Shown here: piece by piece, positions 35,974 through 45,957 of the stretch
Layout of the letters: the number at the start of each line of letters is the position of its first letter
Position numbering within the stretch: the first letter of the stretch is position 1
Assembly (NCBI GenBank): GCA_018388625.1
Contig: CP074403.1
Coordinates: forward strand, 1-64,000
DNA from: Nocardiopsis eucommiae
GTDB taxonomy: Bacteria; Actinomycetota; Actinomycetes; Streptosporangiales; Streptosporangiaceae
DNA length: 64,000 nt
Direction: 5' to 3'
The notes under the pieces: generated by a model
What the model saw: only the letters and a program-made list of their open reading frames with translations
Databases searched by the model: none
What the model was told of the DNA's origin: nothing
Position numbers and translations under genes: made by a program

Positions 35974-38900
35974 GTGGCCTGGTGCACCGTTCTCGGCCCC
36001 TCCGCCGAACAAGTCGAGTACCGCCTGAGTCAGCAATGCGGATGCGACCAGGTCGCCACCCCCGAACACACCCAGGAGCACGACCACGACACGGTCGTGG
36101 ACTACCGACTCCTCCAGGCCGATCGCCCCATCACGCGCATCGGCTCCGGGTGGGCCGAGTTCGATCACGCCCCTGGCGAGGAGTTGCGCACCAACCGTGA
36201 GTTGGACACCGTGCGCGCGGTCATGGCCGGTGTCGACCCGCGCAGCGGACGAGAACTGGTCGCGCCGAAGATGGCGGTGGATCCTCGCGCCAAACTCGCC
36301 GCCCGCCCGTTGGTGGAGGCGGTGGAGAGGATCGCTGAGGCCGCCCACATGAGCCCGGCCGAGCTGCTGGCGGGCAGCGAGCGATCAGCGAAGCGATACG
36401 CACGCCTCATGCGCGGCCTGCACCGTGACGGCGACGCCCACCAGGCGCCCATCAAGGACCTGTCGGCGATCGCGGCCGAGGCTGGGGTGGGGCTGGAGGT
36501 GCTCTACGACAAGCAGGCGCTGGCCCAGGCCACGGCACACGCCGACTCCAAGGTGCGTGTCGGCAATCGGGGGTATGACCTGGTCCTGAACATGCCCAAG
36601 TCCGTCAGCGTGCTCTACGGTCTGGCGGATCCGGCGATGGCCGCCCAGATCGAGGAGCTGTATCTGCGGGCGGTGAACGAGACCGTGGCGGGGGTCGAAC
36701 AGTGGTGTGCCTACGGGGTCTCGGGGCACCACGGCGACGGACGCTCCGCCGAGCGTGTGGGATCTTCTGGGTTGATCGGTTCGGTGACCTTGCACCGTTC
36801 CGCTCGACCGGTGAACGGGCAGGTAGGCGACCCGCACATCCATGCCCACGTCATGCTGGCCAACATGGTCCGCTGCTCCGATGGAACCTGGCGCACCATG
36901 GCTTCGGGAGGACGGGACCTACACCGGCACGTGCAGGCCGCTGGGGAGCTGGCCAAGGCTCGGGTGAGGGAACTACTCACGCAACAGCTCGGCGTGCGAT
37001 GGCAGCGCTGTGCGCACTCGGGGGAGTGGGAGATCGTCGGGATCGACCCACAAGTACGTGGGGCCTTCTCAGCTCGCGCTCATCAGGTCAAGGGAGCAGC
37101 GGGGAAGGGGGCCTCGGCTACCTCCAAGCGAGCTCACGCCCGAAAGTCCGCGCACGCCAAACAGGACGTGTCGCAGTTGGACCTGCGCACCGCTTGGGCG
37201 GATCGGGCCGCGGTCTCCGGTATCGACCCTGAGCGTTTGGTCCGGGAGGCGACCGGCAGGTGGGACCAAGGCACGCCAGGCCCCAGCCCTGATCGGGGAC
37301 CAGACCAGGGGCCTCCCGATTTGGGAACGGTCGCTGCGCGGGTCTGGGACCCAGAGTTCGGGGTCACGGCGACCACGAAGACCACGACTCGAGCGAAGGT
37401 CTTGGCGGCGGTGGCCGACGCGTGCCCGGTCGGTGTGGGCTCAGCGGTGGAATTGGAGGCCTTGACCGACGCGGTCCTGGAGCATCCCATGGCGGTCCGG
37501 TTGCCCCGGCAGGGCTCCTCGCATTTGTCGCACGCGGATCGGTTCACCTCTCTCGACATCGTTGAGGCCGAGCGGGCCATCGTGGCCGCCGCCGAACGCA
37601 GGCGCGAGGCGGGTGTGGCGGTGGTCGATCGGCGTGTCTCGAGCACGGTGCTCAAGGGGTGGTGTGAGCAGAAGGGCTTCACGGTCAGTCGCGAGCAACT
37701 GGCCGTGATCACACGGCTGGTCGAAGCTGGTCATGGTCTGGACACCGTCCAGGGTGTGGCCGGTGCGGGCAAGACCAGTGTGATGAGCGCGGCTCGGTGT
37801 GTGTGGGAGGCCGCCGGGTACCGGGTCGAGGGCGCGGCGGTGGCGGCGGTGGCGGCCGAAGGGCTGCGGGCTGAGGCCGGGATCGCCTCTCGTACGGTCG
37901 CTTCCTGGCTTCAGCGCATCGAGGATGGGCCGGGGTTGGCCGGGGTGGACGTATTGGTCTTGGACGAGGCCGCCATGATCTCCGACCGTGACCTCGCCCG
38001 TTTGGTGGCCGAGGCCGACCGTCGCGGTACCAAGATCGTGGGCATCGGTGACCACCAACAGCTCAGGGCCGTGGGGGCTGGCGGTGGGTTCGCGCGGGCC
38101 CACGAGGCCATGCGGGGTCTGACCTTGGAACAGAACCATCGCCAGCGTGGTGAGCTGGATCGTCGAGCGTTGCGGACCTGGCGAGAGGGCGGCCGCCACT
38201 CCGCCTTGGCGTTGTGGGCTGAGCACGGGATGGTGCACGCCCCCGCCGATTTGGACTTGGCCTATGGGCAGATGGCCGCGGCGTGGTGGCGAGATCGTGC
38301 CCGTCATGGTGACGCGCACGAAGCCACCGACCAGCTCCTCATGCTGGCGGCCACCAACGCCGACGTGGGCCATCTCAATTCCCGGGCCCGTGCCATCGCG
38401 CGTGCTGAGGGTCTGTTGACCGGTGAGGACGTCACCTTCCGTGTGGCGGGGGCGGCACGGTGGCGATGGCGCCTGGGGATCAGGTGCGTGTGACCAAGAA
38501 CGACTACCGATCTCGACGCGACCCGAGTAGCCCTGACGTGCTTAACGGATACCGGGGTGTAGTCCTGGCCGCGCATGCTCGACGGGGTGTGCTGATGCAG
38601 TGGCGGTCCTCGGATGGGCGCCATGAGCGGGCGTGGATGGATCCGGGGCAGGTCGCTCGTGGAGATCTGGTGCACGGCTACGCGATCACGATCGCGTCCG
38701 CTCAGGGGCTGTCCTCTCAGCGCTGTCACGTACTGGGGTATGGGGCCGACGCGCACAGCCTCTATCCGGCTATGAGTCGGGCCAAGGAGCGCACGGATCT
38801 GTATCTTCCGGCGGCGGAGTTGGAACCGGAGCAGGTGAGCCTTCGTCTGGGCCAGGCTCGTACCACTCGGGAGGGGCTGAGTCAGGTGGTGGCGGCGTAC

Positions 38901-39572
38901 GCGGCCACGCTCACCGATGCTCCCGAGATCATGGTGATCGACGAGCTCGATTCCATGCGGGGAAGTGGTGCCCGTCAAGAGTCGGGTGTGCCCGAGCATG
39001 AGCGTCTCACTGGGGAGGCCAAGGCCTTGGCGCTTCGTGCCAACGAGTTGGAGGAGGGTCTACCGGCTCTGCGTGAGCGGGTGCGGTCGGCTGGGGCCCG
39101 CGCCACGCACGGTCGCGTGCGGTTGATGTTGGAGGGCACCACTCCCGCCGCCGTCGAAGCGGACGCGCGACGGGCCCGTGACGACCTTCGCGGGGCCACC
39201 GAAGAGGTCCGTGCCTTGCGGGGCCGGGCCTCCGCCCTCATCCGGCGGGCTGAGGGTGAGCGTGGTCGTCATGAGCGGGGCCAAGCCGAGGCCATGGTTC
39301 AGCACCGGCAGCAGCGGCGTTTGGAGGCCGTGGCCGTTGAGCATGGGATGACCCGCGATGAGTTGCGAGCCTTGGACAAGAAGGGTCTGAGTGCTTTGGA
39401 GGCGCGTCAGGTCTCGGGCGGGGCCCGTGTCCGGCGCTCTCACTCGGGCAAGATCACCGTCGCGACGCTTCCTCAGGCTGCTGGGCCACGCGCGCCGGCG
39501 CGTGGTTCCGCGGCTACGGTTCCGCGGCGGGCACCTGTTCGTCGTGATGGGGGTCCGCGGCCAGGGTTGTAG
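35974..39572 (+). CDS. MobF (TraA/TrwC-type) conjugative relaxase-helicase, frameshifted once
   Basis: GTG at 35974 follows a GGAGGGAGGG tract. The relaxase domain contains YDLVLNMPKSVSVLYGL and the metal-binding histidine triad DPHIHAHVMLANM (around residues 286-298). A RecD2/TraI-like helicase follows with Walker A GVAGAGKTSVMSAA, Walker B DVLVLDEAAMIS and GIGDHQQLRAVGAGG. One base is lost near 38455, after which motif VI (HGYAITIASAQGLSSQRCHV, YPAMSRAKERTDLYL) and a coiled C terminus follow, giving about 1,200 residues. It would nick oriT, unwind and pilot the strand into the T4SS at 58-64 kb. Confidence 0.85.
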
Positions 39573-39624
39573 AGGGTCGTGGGGTTGGTCTTGGTGGGGA
39601 GATCCTTGAACGGCTCCACCATCT

Positions 39625-39652
39625 ATCAAACTTTGAGGGCGTATAGTTTGAT
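39625..39652. promoter_or_regulatory. inverted repeat over the fic promoter
   Basis: ATCAAACT (39625-39632) and AGTTTGAT (39645-39652) are perfect inverted arms 12 bases apart. TATAGT (39642-39647), a likely -10, overlaps the right arm, so a bound repressor would block the promoter. The Fic protein's own C-terminal winged-helix region could be that repressor. Confidence 0.6.
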
Positions 39653-39682
39653 GGATTGTGTTGCTGTGAAAGGAAGGCATCG

Positions 39683-40975
39683 ATGGCCACGTGGGAAGAG
39701 GAGCACTGGCAGTCCAGTGTGCACTCTGGCGTGCCCCGGTCCGCGCGACGGTCGGGGACCTACCGACGCTACGTCCCCGATCGTGTCGATGGGCTTGCTT
39801 TGGCCATCGATGGTCGGCTCTCTCGTCGGGTGCATGTGGTGGAGCGTGACATCCGGGATCTGAATGGTCCTGGTGCGGAGAACTTGGCTGGGATGGCGCG
39901 TTTCTTGCTGCGTTCCGAAGCGATCGCTAGCTCGCAGATCGAGGGGATCACTCCTTCGGCGCAGCAGATCGCTCTCGCCGAGCTCGGCCAGTCCGAGTCG
40001 GTGCGTGGGGTCAGTGAGCAGGCGCGCTTGGTGGCCAACAACATGACGGTCGTGCGGCGGTCCACGACCGAGCTCGTCGAGACGCCGACCTTGACGGTGG
40101 ATCACGTCATCGAGCTTCACCGGTCGCTGCTGCCTGACCAGCCGCATCATCATGGTCTGCGCACCGTGCAGAACTGGATCGGTGGTTCGGACTGGAATCC
40201 GATCGGAGCTGACTTCGTGCCGCCGGGCCCTGACCGGGTTCGTGGGCTGATGGCCGATCTGGTCGACTACATCAATGGGGCGGCTCACTCTCCGCTGATC
40301 CAAGCGGCGGTGGTGCATGCTCAGTTCGAGACGATCCATCCCTTCACCGATGGCAATGGTCGTGTGGGTCGTGCCCTGATCCACACGGTTTTGGCGCGCC
40401 GTGGGTTGGCTGAGCGCGCGGTTTTGCCCATCAGTCTGGTGTTGGCCACGTTGCGGGATCAGTACGTGGGTGGGCTCAACACCTACCGGCATCAGGAGCC
40501 AGCGGCGAGCGCTGGCGCGAGTGCGTCGGTCAACGCTTGGGTGGATGTGTTCGTTGAGGCGGCCGCCATCTCCGTGGAGCAGTCGCAGACGCTCATGCGG
40601 GATATCGATGATCTTCGTTGTGCGTGGGTTGAACGTCTTTCGGTTCATCGGGAGTCCGAGGGGCGGCGTCCTCTGCCGCGCGCGGATTCGGCCGTGGCGC
40701 GTTTGCTGGATCAGCTTCCTGAGGCTCCGGTGGTGACCGCGACGACTTTGTCGAAGATCCTCAACGTGTCGTTCCCTGCGGCTAGTGCCGCGCTGGATGA
40801 GTTGTTGAAGGCTGGCATCGTTCAGACGAAGTCGATCGAGCGAGGTGCCACCGCCTATCTCGCTCGTGAGGTGCTTGAGGTGATCACGATGGCTGAGCGT
40901 GCTTTGGCGAGTACGAAGTTCGACACGCGTGTGTCGGCTCCGGGTCGTCCGGCGCCGGCTCGTCCTCAGGGTTGA
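39683..40975 (+). CDS. fic: Fic-family AMP-transferase with winged-helix C terminus
   Basis: The protein has 430 residues. ATG at 39683 with AAGGAAGG upstream. The N terminus has the helical Fic_N region with the inhibitory-helix motif SSQIEGI. The Fic core motif HPFTDGNGRVGR is complete, so AMPylation (or related nucleotide transfer) to a hydroxyl of a target protein is expected. A C-terminal winged helix (VTATTLSKILNVSFPAASAA) suggests DNA binding and autoregulation. The gene lies between relaxase and zeta toxin; a plasmid-stabilising or host-modulating role is likely. Confidence 0.85.
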   Translation: MATWEEEHWQSSVHSGVPRSARRSGTYRRYVPDRVDGLALAIDGRLSRRVHVVERDIRDLNGPGAENLAGMARFLLRSEAIASSQIEGITPSAQQIALAELGQSESVRGVSEQARLVANNMTVVRRSTTELVETPTLTVDHVIELHRSLLPDQPHHHGLRTVQNWIGGSDWNPIGADFVPPGPDRVRGLMADLVDYINGAAHSPLIQAAVVHAQFETIHPFTDGNGRVGRALIHTVLARRGLAERAVLPISLVLATLRDQYVGGLNTYRHQEPAASAGASASVNAWVDVFVEAAAISVEQSQTLMRDIDDLRCAWVERLSVHRESEGRRPLPRADSAVARLLDQLPEAPVVTATTLSKILNVSFPAASAALDELLKAGIVQTKSIERGATAYLAREVLEVITMAERALASTKFDTRVSAPGRPAPARPQG

Positions 40976-41168
40976 GGGGAGGTTCTCGGGCTTGTGGGTG
41001 GGTGGTTGGGGGGTTAGGGGCTGTGGCCTGGAGGGCGTCGAGGGGTGCGGCGTGTGGGTCTGGCCGAGGGTGGGGAGTCGGGTTTGGTGGGGCGCGGTGG
41101 GGTGGCGTTGTGGCCCAGGGAGGGTCCTCGCTGTTTTCGGGTGTGGGTGTCCGTGGGTGCGACGCTGG

Positions 41169-42176
41169 CTACTGGGGGAGCCGGACTGGGGGCAGTTCGA
41201 CGGGGGTGTCTTGGGGAGCCTGGGACAGGCGTCGCAGGTGTGTTGTGACTGTGGAGCGGGCTTCGTGGTCGTGGGGGTAGGCGATGGAGGCCGCTTGTTG
41301 GGCTTGGTCGGCTAGACGCGTGAGGGTGGGGGCGGTCTGTTCGTTGAGTTGGCCTCGGTGGGCCAGTTCGCGGGTGTGCTCGGCCCATAGTTCCAGCCAG
41401 GTTCGGGCGATTTCTGGGGAAGGGGCGGCGTTTCGTTCGCTGTTGGTGGCTTCCACGGCCGCGCCGGGGGTGGGGTTGGTCCACTGGCCGTGTGGGGTGC
41501 GGGTGTTGGTGTGAAGGTTCGCGCCTTCGCGGTTGGTGATGTGGAGTTGGTGGGTGCCCGCGGTGTCCTCTGCGGCTTGAAGGGTGGAGGGGATCATGTT
41601 GTAGGCGCTGTCGTGGGCGGTGGCGGGGGTCCAGCGGGCTGTTTCGGTGTCGGCGGGGTACAGGTAGCGGCCCAGGGTGGCCAGGAGGCTGTCGCGGTAG
41701 GGGACGGCCAGGCCTACGACTTCGACTCGGTAGCCGGCGGCGGCGAAGCGGTCGATGGTTTGCGCGACGACGTGCGGGTTGCGGAAGACTCCTTCGAGGA
41801 GGAGGGAGTACCGGTTCTGTAGTGCGTGGTCGATGCAGCGGCGTACCCAGGCGCCGGAGGCTTGGGCGGTCGCGTTGGGCATCAGCCAGGGGTGGTCTTG
41901 GGCCAGTCTGGTGAAGGCGGGGTGGAAGGGTCTCAGGTCGTCGCCGGAGAGGGGGACCAGCTCTTCTTGGCGGCCTTGGGCCACGGTGGCCATGGCTCGG
42001 GATTTGCCCGCTCCGGGTTGGCCGCCGACCAGGACCAGGGTTGGGGTTTCCAGGTTGTCTGGGTAGGGGCCGAAGACGAACTCCCGGACCGTGGGGGATT
42101 GGTCGGGGTGGTTGGTGGGCCGGTCGAAGATGTAGTCCAGGTCCTCTTCGGGGAGGGTGAACTCGGCGGCTTTCAC
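41169..42176 (-). CDS. zeta-type toxin (P-loop kinase)
   Basis: The protein has 335 residues. GTG at 42176 overlaps the antitoxin stop (GTGA); the open frame extends upstream but is composition-poor there. Walker A GGQPGAGKSRAMA, then PLSGDDLRPFHPAF and HALQNRYSLLLEGVFRNPHV, are the zeta/PezT pattern. These kinases phosphorylate UDP-N-acetylglucosamine and block cell-wall synthesis. The C-terminal 120 residues extend beyond the minimal zeta core. It functions with the upstream antitoxin for plasmid maintenance. Confidence 0.85.
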   Translation of the reverse strand: MKAAEFTLPEEDLDYIFDRPTNHPDQSPTVREFVFGPYPDNLETPTLVLVGGQPGAGKSRAMATVAQGRQEELVPLSGDDLRPFHPAFTRLAQDHPWLMPNATAQASGAWVRRCIDHALQNRYSLLLEGVFRNPHVVAQTIDRFAAAGYRVEVVGLAVPYRDSLLATLGRYLYPADTETARWTPATAHDSAYNMIPSTLQAAEDTAGTHQLHITNREGANLHTNTRTPHGQWTNPTPGAAVEATNSERNAAPSPEIARTWLELWAEHTRELAHRGQLNEQTAPTLTRLADQAQQAASIAYPHDHEARSTVTTHLRRLSQAPQDTPVELPPVRLPQ

Positions 42177-42433
42177 TCGAGGTGCCTGAGTCGGTTCAGC
42201 TCGTTTCGTAGTGAGGCGCTCAGGGTGTCGATCTCTTGCTTGTTGTCGGGGTTGACTCGAGAGACTGAGTCTCGGACCTTCTCGAGGTCGGTTTTGTAGG
42301 TTCGTTGTCGCTCGGGGTCGCCGAGGGCTTGGCGTGAGAGGGCGATGTAGTGGGCTTGGAGTGCTTGCGCGGTGCTTTTGAGTGATTCGTAGGCGTTCGT
42401 GAGCTCGTGGGTGTTTCGGTAGGGGTTGGTCAT
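42173..42433 (-). CDS. antitoxin of the zeta toxin
   Basis: The protein has 86 residues. ATG at 42433 with CAGGAG five bases upstream. All-helical and charged (NAYESLKSTAQALQAHYIAL, DSVSRVNPDNKQEIDTLSAS). Its stop overlaps the toxin start, the usual antitoxin-first order. It does not look like classic epsilon, so identity rests on position, size and the toxin. Confidence 0.7.
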   Translation of the reverse strand: MTNPYRNTHELTNAYESLKSTAQALQAHYIALSRQALGDPERQRTYKTDLEKVRDSVSRVNPDNKQEIDTLSASLRNELNRLRHLE

Positions 42434-42590
42434 GTTTTCTCCTGAAGTCATCGCGTGTGGAGGTGTGTGGGTCGTCCGGCTGTGTGGGCGGGGGGCTCGG
42501 GTGGGTCGAGTTGGTGTCCCGGCCGATCTTTCCCTCATTTCGTTGGGGGGAAAGATCGGTCGGGGCATCGACTTGGCTGAGCTGGGGAGG

Positions 42591-42739
42591 GGCTATCCCC
42601 ACGTACGTGGGGAGCACTCGGGCCTGGTCGGGCGCAACGCCGAGACCGAGGGTCCATCCCCGCATGCGCGGGGAGCATGCTGACCCGGCCAAGTGGTGCC
42701 ACCGGACCATTGGTCCATCCCTGCGTGCGCAGGCACCTG
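42591..42739 (-). CRISPR. short degenerate CRISPR array, three repeats
   Basis: Repeats at 42591-42618, 42651-42678 and 42712-42739 are separated by 32 and 33 bases. The middle copy is close to the consensus of the arrays at 46885 and 49308 (GGTCCATCCCCGC...CGGGGAGCAT). Both outer copies are mutated. The repeat read leftward is the type I-E form common in actinobacteria. No leader is recognisable here and no cas gene lies in the window. Confidence 0.75.
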
Positions 42740-42854
42740 TGCACCATGAACACCTAGGAGCATGCTCGCCGTAGACCGCGTTCGGGACCTCGATCCTCTC
42801 TACCGGGCGGTGTCTCTCGGCCGGGGTAAGGTACTCCCGAGATGCTTCTGGTAA

Positions 42855-42899
42855 GCACGACGAAGGCCCCCAGTTGATGGCTGGGGGCCTTCGTCGTGC
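42855..42899 (-). terminator. terminator of the XRE-DUF397 operon
   Basis: A perfect 19-bp stem (42855-42873 with 42881-42899) and 7-base loop directly follow the DUF397 stop codon. Confidence 0.85.
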
Positions 42900-42902
42900 G
42901 CG

Positions 42903-43091
42903 CTACTTGTGGGGCGCGGTCTTGAGCAGCGCGGCCCATTCCGCGCCAGGGAACAGCAAGTGCCCAGCATCGCGGTTCTGGGTGTCACGCACGGCCGACG
43001 CCCCTGGGACATCGGCAACCTCAACGCAGTCCTGCGTCTGGCCACCGCTGTAGCTCGATTTGCGGAAGTTCAGGTGGGATGTTTCTGGCAT
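42903..43091 (-). CDS. DUF397 protein
   Basis: The protein has 62 residues: FRKSSYSGGQTQDCVEVADV, VRDTQNRDAGHLLFPGAEWA are the DUF397 signatures. It follows the XRE/DUF5753 regulator by seven bases. Such pairs are very common in Streptomyces and relatives, where they act as developmental or antibiotic switches (BldB-like partners) and have been likened to toxin-antitoxin modules. Confidence 0.85.
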   Translation of the reverse strand: MPETSHLNFRKSSYSGGQTQDCVEVADVPGASAVRDTQNRDAGHLLFPGAEWAALLKTAPHK

Positions 43092-43098
43092 GACTCTC

Positions 43099-44019
43099 TC
43101 ACAGGGATGACAAGCGGTTCCGGATCAGCGCGCGCGACTCGTCTACGGACAAAGCCGAAGCCTGCACGAAGTCGAAGCGGCGCGTGTACTGGCGGACCTG
43201 CTCTGAGGATTCCAGATAGAGCTCCTCTGTCGCGACCTCCAGATACACCACCGGCGGGTCCGGCGTGGGGAACTCCATGACCACGAAGTGTGCAGTCATG
43301 GCCGCATGAAGCCCACCCGTGACCGGGAGCACCTGGATGCCGATGTTCGGCCGGTTGCTGACCTCAACAAGGTACTCCAGCTGGTCACGCAGCTCGGGCG
43401 TGATGTGGAGGAGCGCGGCTTCATCAATGACGGTCCAGAACGCGGGCGGGTCGGTCTTGGAGAACACCGCCTTACGCAACATGCGCGCCTCGACGCGACG
43501 ATCAATATCGTCCGCTTCACCCATGGAGCTGGCGACAGCCATGGCCCGCGCGTAGGACTCGGTTTGCAGGAGACCTGGAATCGTCATCGACTGATAGGAC
43601 CGGATGGAGGAAGCCTCTGCCTCCAGTCCGATCAACTGGCCGGTGCCGAGGACGTTCTCGTAGGTGGCCCACCAGCCGCGCTGGGTGGCTTCGCGAACCA
43701 GGCCCGCGTAGCCAGCGCGCTCGACGGGGTCCGTGACTCCGTAGATGTCGAGGAGCAGTTCGACGTCGTCAACTGACAGCCGCTTCCAGTCTCCGGTCTC
43801 CATGCGGTTGACCTTGGACTCTGACCAGCCGCGGACCTTGCCGGTGCGCTCTTTGGCCTCGGCTGCGACGGCTTTCGCTGTGAGCCCGGTGCGCTCTCTC
43901 TGCTGGAAGAGCAAGCGGCTGAGCCGCCGCCGGCGGAGGGTCGGGCTGACCATGTCGTCCTTCCTCACGGCTCCCATCTGACGCTCTGATCCTATGGCGG
44001 CAGACCTGGATTCCGACAT
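43099..44019 (-). CDS. XRE regulator with DUF5753 ligand-like domain
   Basis: The protein has 306 residues. ATG at 44019 with GAGG eight bases upstream. HTH region LSRLLFQQRERTGLTAKAVA, then WSESKVNRMETGDWKRLSVD; the DUF5753 domain follows (IPGLLQTESYARAMAV, PNIGIQVLPVTGGLHAAMTA). It is divergent from the gene at 44179, with a 16-base palindrome between them as probable operator. Partner of the DUF397 protein downstream. A truncated second copy is at 46609-46884. Confidence 0.85.
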   Translation of the reverse strand: MSESRSAAIGSERQMGAVRKDDMVSPTLRRRRLSRLLFQQRERTGLTAKAVAAEAKERTGKVRGWSESKVNRMETGDWKRLSVDDVELLLDIYGVTDPVERAGYAGLVREATQRGWWATYENVLGTGQLIGLEAEASSIRSYQSMTIPGLLQTESYARAMAVASSMGEADDIDRRVEARMLRKAVFSKTDPPAFWTVIDEAALLHITPELRDQLEYLVEVSNRPNIGIQVLPVTGGLHAAMTAHFVVMEFPTPDPPVVYLEVATEELYLESSEQVRQYTRRFDFVQASALSVDESRALIRNRLSSL

Positions 44020-44069
44020 TTCACGCACCTCGCATCAACAAACGGAGCCTGCTGCAAATTTACAACCTC

Positions 44070-44085
44070 CCTCAAAAATTTGAGG
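44070..44085. promoter_or_regulatory. 16-base perfect palindrome, probable operator
   Basis: CCTCAAAAATTTGAGG lies between the divergent XRE gene and the operon starting at 44179. TGCAAAT occurs on both sides (about 44053 and 44088). Autoregulation by the XRE protein is likely. Confidence 0.6.
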
Positions 44086-44178
44086 CTTGCAAATATATGA
44101 GCGGGCGGCGACTATGGGGTCACCAGAAGATTCCGCCGGTCTCCCGCCCGGCACTGTCCGTACCGGAGGTGTGCGCCC

Positions 44179-44424
44179 ATGGCGCCCCGATACCTGAACG
44201 CGTCTGAGATCGCCTACGTGAGGTGGGCCGCGACCGAGGCCCTACGATGGCGCCGCCCCAGGCAGGCCGCTCGTGTCCGTGGGTTCGCCGCGCACCCCCA
44301 CCGCCACCCGACCGACTCCCGAGGACCGCTCATCCCCTCTCCCCGGAGGCCGATCGATTCCGCCCCCATACAGGTCTTGGGGGTTGTCCTGGCCGGGTTG
44401 CGGCGTTTGGCGGTGGCCTCGTGA
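44179..44424 (+). CDS. small hypothetical protein, first gene of a four-gene operon
   Basis: The protein has 81 residues. ATG at 44179 with GGAGGTG about 10 bases upstream. The N terminus YLNASEIAYVRWAATEALRW is helical; the middle is proline/arginine-rich. The stop overlaps the next GTG (GTGA). Similar small proteins often precede ATP-binding anti-sigma-like genes near XRE-DUF397 pairs in actinobacteria. Confidence 0.6.
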   Translation: MAPRYLNASEIAYVRWAATEALRWRRPRQAARVRGFAAHPHRHPTDSRGPLIPSPRRPIDSAPIQVLGVVLAGLRRLAVAS

Positions 44425-44993
44425 GCGTGTTCTCACCCGAGCTGACCATCCGCGAGGCGACGGTCCCGCTAGCGAGCTTCATCAAGCCGTTCCACGCCCA
44501 CTACTTCTCCCGGACCGTGGGCACCCCGTTCCGTAAGCGCAAGTACGCCTTCGCCGGACTCCCCAGCCTGATGCCCCTGGTCCGCGCGTTCTTGGACACC
44601 AGCGCAGCCGAACGCAGCACGGACTACCGGTACCTGTTCACCCTCCTTGGCTCAGAGCTGGCCAACAACGCGATCGCACACTCGTTGTCGAGTGAGCACG
44701 GACAGACCTACTCACTCACCGTCGACCGAGGCGCGAACGGCATGACGCTGACCTGCCAGGACCAGGGCACCCGCCACCCCATGAACCCCGGCCCGCTCAC
44801 CGCCACCCATCTGCCTGCCCTCAACCCCGAGACCGGTCCGGGCAACGACCAAGGCCTGGGCCTAGGGCTGATCAACGCCCTCGCGGACCAATGGGGAGAC
44901 AACGGCAACCCGAAGTTCCGACAGGTCTGGTTCCACCTCTCCTACGACCTCACCCACAACCCCTGGAACCAGATCGACGCCGAGGTCTCGTGA
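44421..44993 (+). CDS. HATPase-fold protein (RsbW/anti-sigma-like)
   Basis: The protein has 190 residues. GTG at 44421 overlaps the upstream stop. The N box LGSELANNAIAHSLS and G box GLGLGLINALADQWG identify a GHKL-type ATP-binding protein of the serine-kinase anti-sigma class. Its neighbours are the XRE/DUF397 pair on the other strand, the usual context in Streptomyces. It would bind ATP and a protein partner, probably an anti-anti-sigma factor or the XRE/DUF397 system. Confidence 0.8.
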   Translation: MSVFSPELTIREATVPLASFIKPFHAHYFSRTVGTPFRKRKYAFAGLPSLMPLVRAFLDTSAAERSTDYRYLFTLLGSELANNAIAHSLSSEHGQTYSLTVDRGANGMTLTCQDQGTRHPMNPGPLTATHLPALNPETGPGNDQGLGLGLINALADQWGDNGNPKFRQVWFHLSYDLTHNPWNQIDAEVS

Positions 44994-45313
44994 TGGTCCC
45001 CCCGTCCTCCTGCACCTCCAGCAGCCTCGACGCCGACGGCGTCCCCCGCTCCTGCTCCCTGGAAGCCGGACACGACGACGCCCACATGAGCTGGTCCGCC
45101 GACACATGGGAGGACCCGGCCGTCGTCCTGCCCCGGCTCTCTGCCCGCTGGGGCCACACTCACCACATCTCGTGGACCGGCCGTCTTTGGCTGGCCACCG
45201 ATCGTCGCCCGAGCAGCCACTGGCGCACCGAGGTCGAACCCACCCCCGAGCAACTGGAGGAGTCCCTCCAAAGGCACCACGGCGCACCCGCGCCCACGTC
45301 AGCGCCGCCATAG
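44993..45313 (+). CDS. hypothetical protein coupled to the HATPase gene
   Basis: The protein has 106 residues. ATG at 44993 overlaps the preceding stop (TGATG). Features include RSCSLEAGHDDAHMSW and TPEQLEESLQRHHGAPAPTS. Conserved-looking His and Cys residues could bind metal, but no family is recognised. Confidence 0.65.
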   Translation: MVPPSSCTSSSLDADGVPRSCSLEAGHDDAHMSWSADTWEDPAVVLPRLSARWGHTHHISWTGRLWLATDRRPSSHWRTEVEPTPEQLEESLQRHHGAPAPTSAPP

Positions 45314-45358
45314 ACCCCCACCACCTCACCTCACAGCACCCACACCAAGGAGGACACG

Positions 45359-45619
45359 ATGGATATGGACATGCAGGCATTCCTGGAAGAGGTCGCCACC
45401 CAGGCGACCGCCGCCCCGCGCCGAGACGCCCCCGCCGACTACCTCCACCAGCGCGCCCTGGTCCTCGCGGCCGTTCTCCGGGCTGTCGCTGAGGGAGAGC
45501 ACCCGGCCGACGCCTTGGAGGTCATGGAAGAGCAGCTGACCAAGGCCGACCAGCCAGAGGGGGCCGTGATCGTGTCCACGCCCGAGTGGGGTGGCCAGCT
45601 GGCCACCGCAGCCGCTTAG
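45359..45619 (+). CDS. small helical hypothetical protein
   Basis: The protein has 86 residues. ATG at 45359 with AAGGAGG five bases upstream. All-helical sequence (MQAFLEEVATQATAAPRR, HQRALVLAAVLRAVAEGEHP). Last gene of the operon starting at 44179. Confidence 0.6.
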   Translation: MDMDMQAFLEEVATQATAAPRRDAPADYLHQRALVLAAVLRAVAEGEHPADALEVMEEQLTKADQPEGAVIVSTPEWGGQLATAAA

Positions 45620-45778
45620 ATACCCCGCGCACTCGCCGCTGTCTGAAACCTGGCGGGTGCGGGGCCATCTTCGCCCTGTTGTGAGGGACGCAGGGCGGAC
45701 GCAGCTACGTGAGCCCTGGAACCCCCGGGGCCGGGAGAGACACCTCTCCCGGCCCCACCCACAGTGAAGAGGAGTGAC

Positions 45779-45957
45779 ATGAGCGAGCCCGAGAAACCGC
45801 CCCTCGGAACGGGGCGGGATGGACATCATGGCCGTCATCCGCAAAGTGGGAGGGAATGGCGACGACGCGGCAGTCAACGGCTGCACCGTAGTCCAGGGCC
45901 TTCATCTCCTGGGTTCAGAAGCATCACACCACCCGGGACATGCATGTGTCGATGACG
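45779..45957 (+). CDS. small ORF interrupted before a solo CRISPR repeat
   Basis: ATG at 45779 with GAGGAG five bases upstream begins MSEPEKPPLGTG; in another frame MDIMAVIRKVGGNGDDAAVN and GCTVVQGL follow. Two lost bases near 45815 would join them. The remainder runs into the CRISPR-like repeat at 45958 and loses sense, so the gene is broken or ends there. Function unknown. Confidence 0.35.

Noticed and set aside
35546-38373. Leftward open frames of 200-300 codons opposite the relaxase
   Set aside because: The rightward strand encodes unmistakable MobF and helicase motifs; the opposite frames have no motif.
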